Assembly: GCA_051005235.1 (NCBI GenBank)
Contig: JBPCJO010000003.1
Span: 1 to 26,062, forward strand
Length of the DNA stretch: 26,062 bases
Direction of reading: 5' to 3'
Source of the DNA: JALQXV01 sp051005235
GTDB taxonomy: Bacteria; Patescibacteriota; Saccharimonadia; Saccharimonadales; 2-12-FULL-41-12
Below are positions 14,817-22,694 of the stretch, piece by piece. Made by a program: the position numbers and the translations under genes. The notes beneath the pieces are model-generated. The model made no database searches. It had not been told where the DNA came from and saw nothing but the letters and a program-made list of their open reading frames with translations. Numbering within the stretch: position 1 is the first letter of the stretch; each line of letters begins with the position of its first letter.

Positions 14817-16451
14817 ATGGACGAAGAGCAATTGAGGGAATTATTGAACGACGAAGAGAATTATGGGCTTGAGTTTAAGGCAGCCTTAAATAATTTTAGT
14901 AAAAAGAAAGTCCATGACTATTGCGCGGCAATTTCCAACGAAGATGGCGGCTACTTGGTGCTGGGTGTCGACAACCGTAAGTCTATAGTAGGGACTAATG
15001 CATTCCTTAAAAATTGGAATACACTTGCAAATTCCATAAGCAAAGACTTAAAAATACGAGTTAAGGTATATCAGGTAAAAACATCTGAAGGTCGAGTTTT
15101 AGTCTTTGAGATACCTAGACATATTATATCGATTCCAGTCCAATCGGTGGGCGGTACCAAAGACTACCGTTATCCAATACGAGACGGTGAGTCACTTGTG
15201 GAAATGGCAACTGAAACGCTACAAGCAATTTTTGAAGAGAGAGACAATGATTGGAGTTCGATTGTTCAGCCAGGAGCCTCAGTGCAAGAATTAAGCCGAG
15301 ATGCCCTAACTGAATTTAAGGGCAAATGGGCAAAAAACACCAACGATCCTAAGAAATTGAAATTAAGTAACGAGGTGATGCTTAACGACTTACAGTTGTG
15401 TATTGATGGAAAAGCTACAAATGCGGCGTTATTGCTTTTTGGAACTGAGGCGTCAGTATCAAAATTTATACCGGACGCTGAAATCATTTTTGAGTGGCGT
15501 AATAATGACCAAGACATAGCTTACGGAGAGCGTAAGAACTGGCGGGCGGGGTTTATGTTAATCCAAGACGAAATATGGCGCTCTATAAATGCCCGAAACG
15601 TCATCTTTAGGTATCAAGAAGGTTTTATCCAGCGCGACATTTCTGCGTTCGACGAAGAAACAATTCGCGAGGCAGTCGTCAACGCTTTTGTACACAGAGA
15701 CTACTCAATAGGCGGACGCTCAATAACAATCAAAGCTAGCCCCGGTAAGTTTCAAATCGAAAATCCAGGCAGATTAATGCCTGGCATAACACTTTCAAAT
15801 ATTTTTGACCGTTCAGCTTGGCGTAATCGAAAACTTGCCGAGTCGCTCGAAAAAGTAAATCTTATGGAACGATCTAGCCAAGGTATTGATAAAATATTCC
15901 GCCTCACCATAGAAGCAGGCAAAGGGCTCCCTGAACTAAAAATTAATTCTGATCCTGCTGTGTCATTGACGGTCCCGGCAGCCCTAGAAGACCAACAGTT
16001 TATTAACTTCTTAGAGCAAATATCGCACCGTCATCAAACCACCCTGTCACTTAAAGAAATCATAGAGCTCGAAAATATTAGACAAGGAAAGAAACAAAAA
16101 AACCTTTCATATAAAGACAAGTTTTTAGAACTAGGTATTATTGAACGCATTGGGCACGGAAAAGGATCAGTATATATTTTGGCGCATCGTTACTATAAGC
16201 AAACTAATTCGACCGGCCAGTATACTCGCTTATCCGGACTCAGCAAAGACGTAAAGAGAAGTATTATTCTAGAACATTTAAATAAAAATCCTCATGTCAC
16301 CAATAGTGATATCCAAGAAGCAATGACAGACATGAACGTAAAAGATATTTACAGACTTTTGAATGGCATGCGGAAAGATAAATTAATTGAACACCACGGT
16401 TCGAAAAGGTACGGTTACTGGAATGTGGTAAAGGGAATAGAAAGGGAATAG
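14817..16451 (+). CDS. AlbA_2/Schlafen-like DNA-binding and HATPase-domain regulator
   Basis: 544 residues. The N-terminal domain (1-140) has YGLEFKAAL (17-24) and the NEDGGYLVLGVD segment typical of AlbA_2 (Schlafen AAA_4-type). The middle part has the HATPase_c_4-type motif REAVVNAFVHRDYS (284-297) with E285, N289 and H293, and an IENPGRLMPG turn. The C-terminal part (about 395-540) resembles winged helices (SNSDIQEAMT-like helix, RLLNGMRKDKL). Such proteins are often annotated as RecG-like or transcriptional regulators. The stop falls inside an 11-bp tandem repeat. An AT-richer composition and single-gene setting hint at acquisition. Role undetermined; some relatives occur near mobile elements. 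Confidence 0.8.
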   Translation: MDEEQLRELLNDEENYGLEFKAALNNFSKKKVHDYCAAISNEDGGYLVLGVDNRKSIVGTNAFLKNWNTLANSISKDLKIRVKVYQVKTSEGRVLVFEIPRHIISIPVQSVGGTKDYRYPIRDGESLVEMATETLQAIFEERDNDWSSIVQPGASVQELSRDALTEFKGKWAKNTNDPKKLKLSNEVMLNDLQLCIDGKATNAALLLFGTEASVSKFIPDAEIIFEWRNNDQDIAYGERKNWRAGFMLIQDEIWRSINARNVIFRYQEGFIQRDISAFDEETIREAVVNAFVHRDYSIGGRSITIKASPGKFQIENPGRLMPGITLSNIFDRSAWRNRKLAESLEKVNLMERSSQGIDKIFRLTIEAGKGLPELKINSDPAVSLTVPAALEDQQFINFLEQISHRHQTTLSLKEIIELENIRQGKKQKNLSYKDKFLELGIIERIGHGKGSVYILAHRYYKQTNSTGQYTRLSGLSKDVKRSIILEHLNKNPHVTNSDIQEAMTDMNVKDIYRLLNGMRKDKLIEHHGSKRYGYWNVVKGIERE

Positions 16452-16530
16452 AAAGGGAATAGAAACTCAGTTCCCCCCTGTAAGCAAAGTAGATCCCGAC
16501 TACCTAAAGGGAATAGAAAGGGAATAGAAA
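16433..16530 (+). repeat. Split 11-bp tandem repeat GGGAATAGAAA
   Basis: Three units at 16433-16443, 16444-16454 and 16455-16465, then 43 bases, then two more at 16509-16519 and 16520-16530. The upstream regulator gene ends at TAG within the second unit. Because 11 is not a multiple of three, the unit count affects the reading frame. The 43-base separator shares no unit, so this is not a CRISPR array. The rest of 16452-16576 holds nothing else I can identify. Confidence 0.9.
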
Positions 16531-16576
16531 CAAAGTATCGGTATAATTTATCGGTTGACCGCACTACTAGCCGGTC

Positions 16577-16924
16577 TCAGCCGGAAATTTCTAGGTGTAT
16601 CTTGATAGCGGTATTGATTTGCCCAAGGGTGGCAGTATCTACGACCCCACCTAGCGGACTAGCACTTAAGCGCTGTTTGTCGACGGTACGGATCTGGTTG
16701 GCTTTCGCTTTGCTGGCTACTTTTAGGCCGCCCGCGCCGGCGGGGAGTAAAACTTCGAAGGGGCCAACGACTTTAATTTGTGAGCTAAGCGGCAGTACCG
16801 TCACCGTGTTGGCTACACGGTTATTCGTGTCGTTGGACACGACAAGTGCCGGCCGGGTTTTTTTGATCTCGGAGCCGATAGTCGGGTCAAGTTGTACCCA
16901 ATAAATTTGACTACGATGAATCAC
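16577..16924 (-). CDS. MazF/PemK-type ribonuclease toxin
   Basis: MazF toxins are sequence-specific, ribosome-independent endoribonucleases. The protein has the family motif IYWVQLDPTIGSEIKKTRPALVVSND and the middle TVTVLPLSS strand. Start chosen as GTG at 16924, which overlaps the antitoxin stop (GTGA) and has GGAG seven bases upstream; a longer ATG start at 16951 would lie inside the antitoxin gene. This gives 115 residues, a normal MazF length. Convergent with the upstream regulator gene. Together with the RHH protein it forms a MazEF-like pair using an unusual antitoxin type. Confidence 0.93.
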   Translation of the reverse strand: MIHRSQIYWVQLDPTIGSEIKKTRPALVVSNDTNNRVANTVTVLPLSSQIKVVGPFEVLLPAGAGGLKVASKAKANQIRTVDKQRLSASPLGGVVDTATLGQINTAIKIHLEISG

Positions 16925-17160
16925 AGGTTGTCTCCGGTTGTGACGTCCCACTCCTGAGTGATGGCTTTATCTTCTTCTGCGGCATCGGCGTAGGCTTTGA
17001 CCAAAACAGCCTCTAGCCGTTCTTTTTCTTCTCGGGCGAATGTCTCGCGCAGGGACTCGGCAATCAAGGCACTGTGGTTCGGCTTGCTCTTAACTTTTCG
17101 GCCAATGTCGACCGGCAGGGTAATGTTGAAGCGCATGGTGTTAGAAGTGCGTTTACTCAT
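16921..17160 (-). CDS. Ribbon-helix-helix antitoxin paired with MazF
   Basis: 79 residues from ATG at 17160: TMRFNITLPVDIGRKVKSKPNHSALIAESLRETF, the strand-helix-helix of ribbon-helix-helix proteins. A charged C-terminal helix (AREEKERLEAVLVKAYADAAEED) and acidic tail follow and would engage the toxin. A longer start at 17202 is rejected, because the promoter at 17168-17196 points transcription at 17160-17161. Stop overlaps the toxin GTG. An RHH antitoxin instead of an AbrB-type MazE is seen in some MazF pairs and is consistent here. Confidence 0.88.
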   Translation of the reverse strand: MSKRTSNTMRFNITLPVDIGRKVKSKPNHSALIAESLRETFAREEKERLEAVLVKAYADAAEEDKAITQEWDVTTGDNL

Positions 17161-17196
17161 GTGTATTATTATACACACATTGATACACAAAATCAA
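17160..17196 (-). promoter_or_regulatory. Promoter and operator of the RHH-MazF module
   Basis: On the minus strand TTGATT (17196-17191), 17 bases, TATAAT (17173-17168), with the ATG seven bases after. TGTGTAT occurs twice, at 17189-17183 and 17177-17171, 12 bases apart in register. It also occurs inverted as ATACACA at 17166-17160. Repeats at near one helical turn, covering -10 and start, fit cooperative RHH binding and autorepression. Confidence 0.72.
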
Positions 17197-17214
17197 GCAC
17201 AAATTATGAGTTAA

Positions 17215-18180
17215 CTACAGTTGTGGAATTTTTGGTGGCCGCCCGACGTGCAAAAGCCCATTAACCTGAGACGCCGACCGTCTGCGACCCTTTTGAATAA
17301 CCCGCCTATCCCTAAGAATACTCGGCAGCAGGCCTATAAAAACGGCAACAGATTTTAACCAAACCTGCGGCTTTAGATCAATAATCGACCGCGCCGTCGT
17401 GCGCCCAAACTGATACAAAAAGTACGGCAAGTACTTCCAGTACAGCGAGGCAGGCATATTTTTGGTATAGAGGATCAAAAAGTTCTTAATTGAGTGGTAA
17501 CGGGTAAAATCACCTAATTTTGAGCTGGTGGCACCGACGTGATGATAGGCGACAGCTTTTGGCGTATAGATAATGTCCCAACCGGCCAACTGCGCCCGAA
17601 ACGAGATATCAACATCTTCAAAGTAAGCAAAAAACCGTTCGTCAAACAACCCGATCTCTTGCAACATAGTCGCGCGGTACAGACTGGCACCACCCGACGC
17701 GCCAAAAACCGACTCCACAAGCTCATATTGGCCCGTATCGGCTTGGTTGCGCCCTCTTGGGAACGAAATACCCCAGGTCGAATAAAAATCACCCGTACTA
17801 TCGATATGTCTTTTGTCGCTACGCATTAATTTACCGGTGGTTATGCCTGTTTTGGGGGTTTTGCCCATCTGGGCAACCAGTTCTTTGAGCCAGTCCGGTT
17901 GGGCGACGGCGTCGTTGTTGAAGAGGGCAATCGCCTCAAAGTCGTGATCGAGCGCGTACTTAATGCCAGTATTAACGCCTCCGGCAAAACCGGTGTTTTT
18001 TGCCAGCTTTATGAGTATTACCTCTGGAAATTGCCGTTCAATAATTTGTACCGACTCATCGACTGAACCATTATCGACGATGATTATTTTAGCCTTGAGC
18101 GTCTGTTTTTGCAGCGATTCAAGACAAGCGGCAATCATGTCGGCGCCGTTCCAGTTTGGTATGACTATGGCTGTTTTCAT
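17215..18180 (-). CDS. Glycosyltransferase family 2 (rhamnosyltransferase-like)
   Basis: A 321-residue GT-A enzyme. The N-terminus AIVIPNWNGADMIAACLESL begins the nucleotide-sugar-binding fold, DNGS marks the nucleotide site and FNNDA the divalent-metal acidic motif (the DxD equivalent). GGASLYRATMLQEIGLFDERFFAYFEDVDISFR is the pattern of the rhamnosyltransferase-like WbbL group. The C-terminus (WKYLPYFLYQFGR) looks membrane-associated. It ends 19 bases before the RHH-MazF promoter region, so the toxin module lies immediately downstream. Its 5' region is divergent from the ABC exporter gene. Sugar specificity unknown. Confidence 0.9.
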   Translation of the reverse strand: MKTAIVIPNWNGADMIAACLESLQKQTLKAKIIIVDNGSVDESVQIIERQFPEVILIKLAKNTGFAGGVNTGIKYALDHDFEAIALFNNDAVAQPDWLKELVAQMGKTPKTGITTGKLMRSDKRHIDSTGDFYSTWGISFPRGRNQADTGQYELVESVFGASGGASLYRATMLQEIGLFDERFFAYFEDVDISFRAQLAGWDIIYTPKAVAYHHVGATSSKLGDFTRYHSIKNFLILYTKNMPASLYWKYLPYFLYQFGRTTARSIIDLKPQVWLKSVAVFIGLLPSILRDRRVIQKGRRRSASQVNGLLHVGRPPKIPQL

Positions 18181-18245
18181 TTCTTATGTAATCTTACCAC
18201 TATAAGCTCTTAAAGGCGCAGCCACTAAACACCGCCGAAGTACGC

Positions 18246-18251
18246 TATAAT
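18246..18251 (+). promoter_or_regulatory. -10 box for the polysaccharide exporter operon
   Basis: TATAAT at 18246-18251 would start transcription about 12 bases before the ATG at 18270. No Shine-Dalgarno sequence or convincing -35 was found. The region 18181-18269 between divergent genes holds nothing else clear. Confidence 0.45.
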
Positions 18252-18269
18252 AGAACCTAAGCAAAACTT

Positions 18270-19076
18270 ATGAAACATGTTATTTCTAAACAAAACCGGG
18301 TGCTACTCGCCGAGCTGGTTCGGACTGATTTTAAGTTACGATACCAGGGTTCAATTTTAGGTTATGCCTGGTCGCTCTTGCGCCCGCTTTTACTGTTCCT
18401 AATCTTGTATGTAGTATTCGTCAAATTTATTAAACTAGGTGGCGACATCCCGCACTTTCCAATCTATTTACTGCTTGGCATTGTGCTTTGGATCTTTTTC
18501 GCCGATATGACCAGCCAGAGCTTGGGCTCAATCGTTGGGCGAGGTGATCTAATTCGTAAAATACGCATTCCGCGCTGGATTATCGTTTTGTCTACCACCG
18601 TATCGGCACTAATTAACCTCGGGCTTAACCTGATTGTAGTACTTGGTTTTATGATTTTTAACAAGGTTGATTTATTGCAGACAGGTTTATGGTTCCCGCT
18701 GATTTTGATTGAGATTTTTGTACTTGGCCTTGGCTTGTCGTTATTTCTGGCCGCAGCCTTTGTTAAATACCGGGACTTAAGCTATATCTGGGAAATTATT
18801 TTACAAGCCGGTTTTTACGTGACACCAATACTGTATGCCATGACCCTTATTACGGATGTAACGTATCAGAAGATACTTCTGCTAAACCCAATGGCTCAAG
18901 CAATCCAAGATGCTCGCTACGCGCTGGTTTCGCACAGTCCCAGTGTTATCACTATTGACCGGGCATTTGGCAGTGAGACAGCCCGTTTTATACCAATTGG
19001 TTTATGTGTGTTAGCCCTAATCGTCGGCGTGTTGTACTTTAGAAAAGAAGCCAAGAGCTTCGCGGAGAACCTGTAG
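18270..19076 (+). CDS. ABC-2 type polysaccharide exporter permease (Wzm/TagG/KpsM-like)
   Basis: A 268-residue permease with about six transmembrane helices and the short amphipathic N-terminus typical of the family (LLAELVRTDFKLRYQGSILGYAWSLLRPLL). It would carry a lipid-linked glycan across the membrane with the adjacent ATPase. The gap to that ATPase gene is one base, so the pair is coupled. The family is shared by O-antigen, teichoic acid and capsule exporters; which substrate cannot be told from the permease, but the partner has a Wzt-type C-terminal domain. Confidence 0.93.
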   Translation: MKHVISKQNRVLLAELVRTDFKLRYQGSILGYAWSLLRPLLLFLILYVVFVKFIKLGGDIPHFPIYLLLGIVLWIFFADMTSQSLGSIVGRGDLIRKIRIPRWIIVLSTTVSALINLGLNLIVVLGFMIFNKVDLLQTGLWFPLILIEIFVLGLGLSLFLAAAFVKYRDLSYIWEIILQAGFYVTPILYAMTLITDVTYQKILLLNPMAQAIQDARYALVSHSPSVITIDRAFGSETARFIPIGLCVLALIVGVLYFRKEAKSFAENL

Positions 19077-19077
19077 C

Positions 19078-20289
19078 ATGGATGACATTGCCATTAAAAT
19101 AGATAACGTCAATAAGTCCTTTAAGTTGCCACACGAAAAACAAGGTTCGATAAAAAGTATATTGATCAACTCGTTCCGCGGCAGTAAAACCTATGAAAAA
19201 CAACAGGTTTTAAAGAACATTTCATTCGAGATAAAAAAAGGCGAGTTTTTTGGAATTGTTGGCCGCAATGGCAGCGGCAAGAGTACACTCTTAAAGCTGC
19301 TGGCCGGCGTTTATTCGCCAAATAGCGGCCAAATACACATCAACGGCAAACTTACGCCATTTATCGAGCTGGGAGTCGGCTTTAACCCAGAATTAACAGG
19401 CAGAGAGAATGTCTACTTAAACGGCGCTCTACTCGGCTTCTCGCGCAAGGAAATGGACGAGCTTTACGAAGAAATAGTCGCGTTCGCCGAGCTTGAAAGA
19501 TTTATGGATCAAAAACTTAAGAACTACTCCTCGGGTATGCAGGTTAGGCTGGCATTTTCGATTGCGATTCGGGCTAAGAGCGAAATTCTTTTGCTTGATG
19601 AAGTTCTGGCTGTGGGAGATGTTATATTCCAAAAGAAATGCTACGATTATTTTAAGCAGTTAAAAAAACAAAAAAGAACGGTTGTGTTTGTAAGTCATGA
19701 CACCGGTGCGCTCCAGGAATATTGCGACAATAGTATTTTGGTCAACGAGGGAGAAATAGTCTACAAGGGCAAGATAGATACAACAGTGCGGAAGTACCTC
19801 GATTTGGTAAACGATGCCGAGACAGAAACAACTAAAGACACCGAAGTAAGCAAACGCTGGGGAACAGGCAAGGTCTTGATAGAAGATATTAAAATACTGC
19901 AAGCTAAAAACTCAAACAAAATCGCCCCATTTAGAGAAAACGAAGACATTGGTATAAGAGTTCGCATAGTGGCTAAAGAGAAAACCCACAGCCCGGTAAT
20001 CGGCATAACTATACGAGATTTGGCTGGTCAAATAGTTTTTCAATCGAATACGTTATGGCTAAAGGTAAAAGTCGCCGACCGTGATATAGGAGAAAAGCTA
20101 ACTATCAATTGGAGTGTTCCGAACGCTTTTAACACCGGCACGTATACTATATCCCCCGGTGTTTCAGACTCCTCGGGGACTGAAGTATTAGATTGGCTAG
20201 AGGATGCCGTAGAGTTTAAGGTTTCTAAGAAGCAAAAGAGCCACGCTCTTATAAATATTGAACATAAACTGAGTGTTTCAGATGAGTAA
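19078..20289 (+). CDS. ABC exporter ATPase with C-terminal glycan-binding (Wzt_C-like) domain
   Basis: 403 residues. The nucleotide-binding domain has Walker A GRNGSGKST (62-70), signature YSSGMQ (150-155), Walker B ILLLDE (170-175) and H-loop FVSHD (204-208). Residues about 260-395 form a separate beta-rich domain (VLIEDIKILQA..., GTYTISPGVSD) resembling the Wzt C-terminal domain. In O8/O9-type O-antigen systems it recognises the finished, modified end of the chain. This suggests that export is coupled to chain-end modification, here possibly by the overlapping downstream methyltransferase. Confidence 0.93.
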   Translation: MDDIAIKIDNVNKSFKLPHEKQGSIKSILINSFRGSKTYEKQQVLKNISFEIKKGEFFGIVGRNGSGKSTLLKLLAGVYSPNSGQIHINGKLTPFIELGVGFNPELTGRENVYLNGALLGFSRKEMDELYEEIVAFAELERFMDQKLKNYSSGMQVRLAFSIAIRAKSEILLLDEVLAVGDVIFQKKCYDYFKQLKKQKRTVVFVSHDTGALQEYCDNSILVNEGEIVYKGKIDTTVRKYLDLVNDAETETTKDTEVSKRWGTGKVLIEDIKILQAKNSNKIAPFRENEDIGIRVRIVAKEKTHSPVIGITIRDLAGQIVFQSNTLWLKVKVADRDIGEKLTINWSVPNAFNTGTYTISPGVSDSSGTEVLDWLEDAVEFKVSKKQKSHALINIEHKLSVSDE

Positions 20290-21391
20290 GGCGCCGCTCG
20301 TAAAAAGAGCACATTACCCGCGTCCAAGCACCGACTTTATAGTTGCCCAAAAAGAAGGCGTTTGTGATGCCTGTGGCGGCTTAGGGCCGTATAAATACGT
20401 ACCGATTGTTAAAGATTCGCTGGCAAAAGAATGGAGCCTTAGTAAAGACGAGCAAATAGCGTTTAGCTCAAGAGAGTCAATGTTTTGCGCCTTTTGTGGC
20501 TGTTCGTATCGTTTGAGGGCGCTCGCGAAAGCCCTGGTAATCGAGTCAGGCTCCAAAAAAACTCAGAGCCTACAAGAGTCAATCAGTAATGGAAGTTTTA
20601 ATAAGCTGAAAATTGCTGAAATTAATTCGTGTGGAGTGTTGCACGATATTCTTAAAGAGGCACCACACCTAATCCACTCGGAGTATCAGCCATCAGATAA
20701 GACTACCCCGCACCAAGATCTTACAGCTCTGACCTACAAAGATAATACTTTCGATATTGTCCTTACTTCGGATACCCTTGAACATGTCCCTGACCCCGTG
20801 AAGGCGCTCAGCGAAATATACCGGGTGTTAAAAACTGATGGTAAGCATATTTTTACCGTTCCAATGCGGGTTAACGCTAAAACTAAAACCCGTACCAAGA
20901 TGCAGGCGGGGAAGGTAATAAATACCTATAAACCTTCTTTTCACGGTTCAGGAGAACCGGATTATCTGGTATGGAATGAGTTTGGTACAGACTTTGTTGA
21001 TACTTTAGAACAGGTGGGCTTTTCAGTAGCATTATACTTCTTAAACCCTTTAAACCTAAAAGACCCTTCCTTAGTTATAGTCGCCTCTAAAGAAAAGCAA
21101 AAAGCTAACTCACCAGAATACTCAAGCGTTGAGACAACATTTGATCAAGCCAGACAAATCAAAAAAATAGCAGAACTGGTTAATAAGCGGGAGCTAACGG
21201 CTCAGCACGTAGCAAATATTGAGGCGCAAAACCGGGCTTATAAAACAGAGATAGAAAAAAGAGGAGAATACGCCGACTCCCTAAAAGCTGAATTACACAA
21301 AAAAGATACCGAACTCAAACAAGTAAATGAGTCGGTACCTGGCAAAGTGTATACCAAAGGCCGGGCTATCAAAAAACGTTTTAAAGCTTAG
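20282..21391 (+). CDS. SAM-dependent methyltransferase with CxxC site and C-terminal coiled coil
   Basis: 369 residues from ATG at 20282, overlapping the Wzt gene by eight bases; a GTG at 20273 would add three residues. Cysteine pairs CDAC (28-31) and CAFC-x-C (69-74) look like a zinc-binding site. The methyltransferase core has DNTFDIVLTSDTLEHVPDP (about residues 154-172), the motif II/III region of Methyltransf_11-type enzymes, then ALSEIYRVLKTDGKHIFTVP. Motif I is weak. Residues about 285-350 are predicted to be helical and heptad-like (ADSLKAELHKKDTELKQV), ending in a basic tail. The architecture recalls the chain-terminating methyltransferase and coiled-coil ruler WbdD, without its kinase part. 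It ends overlapping a convergent gene by 11 bases. Confidence 0.8.
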   Translation: MSKAPLVKRAHYPRPSTDFIVAQKEGVCDACGGLGPYKYVPIVKDSLAKEWSLSKDEQIAFSSRESMFCAFCGCSYRLRALAKALVIESGSKKTQSLQESISNGSFNKLKIAEINSCGVLHDILKEAPHLIHSEYQPSDKTTPHQDLTALTYKDNTFDIVLTSDTLEHVPDPVKALSEIYRVLKTDGKHIFTVPMRVNAKTKTRTKMQAGKVINTYKPSFHGSGEPDYLVWNEFGTDFVDTLEQVGFSVALYFLNPLNLKDPSLVIVASKEKQKANSPEYSSVETTFDQARQIKKIAELVNKRELTAQHVANIEAQNRAYKTEIEKRGEYADSLKAELHKKDTELKQVNESVPGKVYTKGRAIKKRFKA

Positions 21392-22694
21392 CTATAACGT
21401 TTTTCAATGACGATTGCCAATCGGCTGAGATACGAGAACTATTAACTGCCTGCGAAGGCTTGCGATTAGCGGCTTTTACGATTGCATTCGTAAAAGAATC
21501 TTTGTCTAAGTCAGATATAATTATGTTTTCGGAGTACATGCTTAAATTCTGCTTTGTTTCGTACTTTGTAGTAACCACGACAGCCCCCGCCGAGGCAAAC
21601 TCCAGAGTAGGGTAATTAGGATGAGGAGCCATCATCGGCGATATGGCAAGGTCTGTATCTTGAACAAGAGCGTGATATTCGGCCATGTCCATCTTACCAA
21701 GGTTTTTAACCGTAACGCCAGACGATAAGACCATATCTGCCAGGTTATCTTGACCCGCCATATATATCTCCCAGTCCGAGGCAACAAGTTTATAGTTGGT
21801 AAACACTTCGTCTACGCACATAAGGGTAAAAAAGAATAAATTACGGGCAACCGAAGGCCGTCCATAAATAAACATCTTTCTTTTGGCCGTCGCTGCCACG
21901 CTCTTCTTTTTAGCCTTTGGAGCTACCGCGACTGCTGGCTCAAACCATAAGGCGTCGGACTCGATATTCTTATAGCCCTTACTGCACATGAACTTATACA
22001 TAAGCTCTGTATTGCAGACCGGAATAAACTTTGTGCTGCGGTAGGTTTGCTCAGAAAGCACGTACTTGTCGCTATTATTGTAAAAAATCGGTTCGTAATC
22101 TTGAATGAGATAAATGTATTTCTTAAGCAATGGTAATTGGTCGAGCAAATAAGCGTCCCACCAAGCCGAGGCTACATATTCATCTTGAGGATGGATATCG
22201 AGGTATCCATAGTGGTTGTAGCGGCGTGCCGAAATATCAATTATTTTTATCTCGTCCAGTTTAAAACTGATTCCCGAAGATTTAAAAAATGTTACCAGAG
22301 AGCTTTCTTTGGCAGCACCATGCTGGAGCGTTTCAACTATTCGGAGTGCCATGCCTTTTTTCTTGGCAATCATTCCGGCAAATATCAAGGCTGTGGCAGT
22401 GCCGCCAAAAAACGAACTCCGCTGAAGCGAAGGGATAAGCAACGTGACACAGGCTTTTCTGCCAGCCAGCGGCAGGGCAGGGTGAATCGGTGTGATTTCG
22501 GGTATAGCCTCAGCAAAAATCTTTTCGAATAATATTTTATCGTGAATCTTAATTGTCGGGTCGGTGCCGTGAATTATACGGTCGGCCTTTTGTTCAACCC
22601 GGCCCGAAAAATTGGCGGCTTTGGTAGATATCTTGCGGGTTATATTAGCAGACTTACGCAGGCCGCGAAAAGCAATAGATTTTTTGTTGCTCAT
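21381..22694 (-). CDS. Glycosyltransferase, WsaF-like (GT-B)
   Basis: 437 residues. DEYVASAWWDAYLLDQLPLLKKYIYLIQDYEPIFY is a pattern I associate with WsaF-type rhamnosyltransferases, which occur in S-layer glycan loci. The C-terminal half has KMFIYGRPSVARNLFFF and MAPHPNYPTLEFASAG, a nucleotide-binding half of GT-B folds. A lysine-rich linker (APKAKKKSVAATAKRK) is present. The gene overlaps the upstream GT2 start by four bases (ATGA), so the pair is one transcript. The 3' end overlaps the convergent methyltransferase by 11 bases. Family assignment moderately sure; sugar unknown. Confidence 0.82.
   Translation of the reverse strand: MSNKKSIAFRGLRKSANITRKISTKAANFSGRVEQKADRIIHGTDPTIKIHDKILFEKIFAEAIPEITPIHPALPLAGRKACVTLLIPSLQRSSFFGGTATALIFAGMIAKKKGMALRIVETLQHGAAKESSLVTFFKSSGISFKLDEIKIIDISARRYNHYGYLDIHPQDEYVASAWWDAYLLDQLPLLKKYIYLIQDYEPIFYNNSDKYVLSEQTYRSTKFIPVCNTELMYKFMCSKGYKNIESDALWFEPAVAVAPKAKKKSVAATAKRKMFIYGRPSVARNLFFFTLMCVDEVFTNYKLVASDWEIYMAGQDNLADMVLSSGVTVKNLGKMDMAEYHALVQDTDLAISPMMAPHPNYPTLEFASAGAVVVTTKYETKQNLSMYSENIIISDLDKDSFTNAIVKAANRKPSQAVNSSRISADWQSSLKNVIAKL

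Noticed and set aside
16433..16530. CRISPR array
   Set aside because: Units are only 11 bases, mostly directly adjacent, with no regular spacers and no cas genes.
16925..16951. ATG start for the MazF-like gene at 16951
   Set aside because: GTG at 16924 has GGAG at seven bases and a GTGA overlap; the longer version adds residues absent from typical MazF proteins.
17161..17202. Upstream extension of the RHH antitoxin to 17202
   Set aside because: The extension lies in the promoter and operator; the inner ATG at 17160 fits transcription start and family length.
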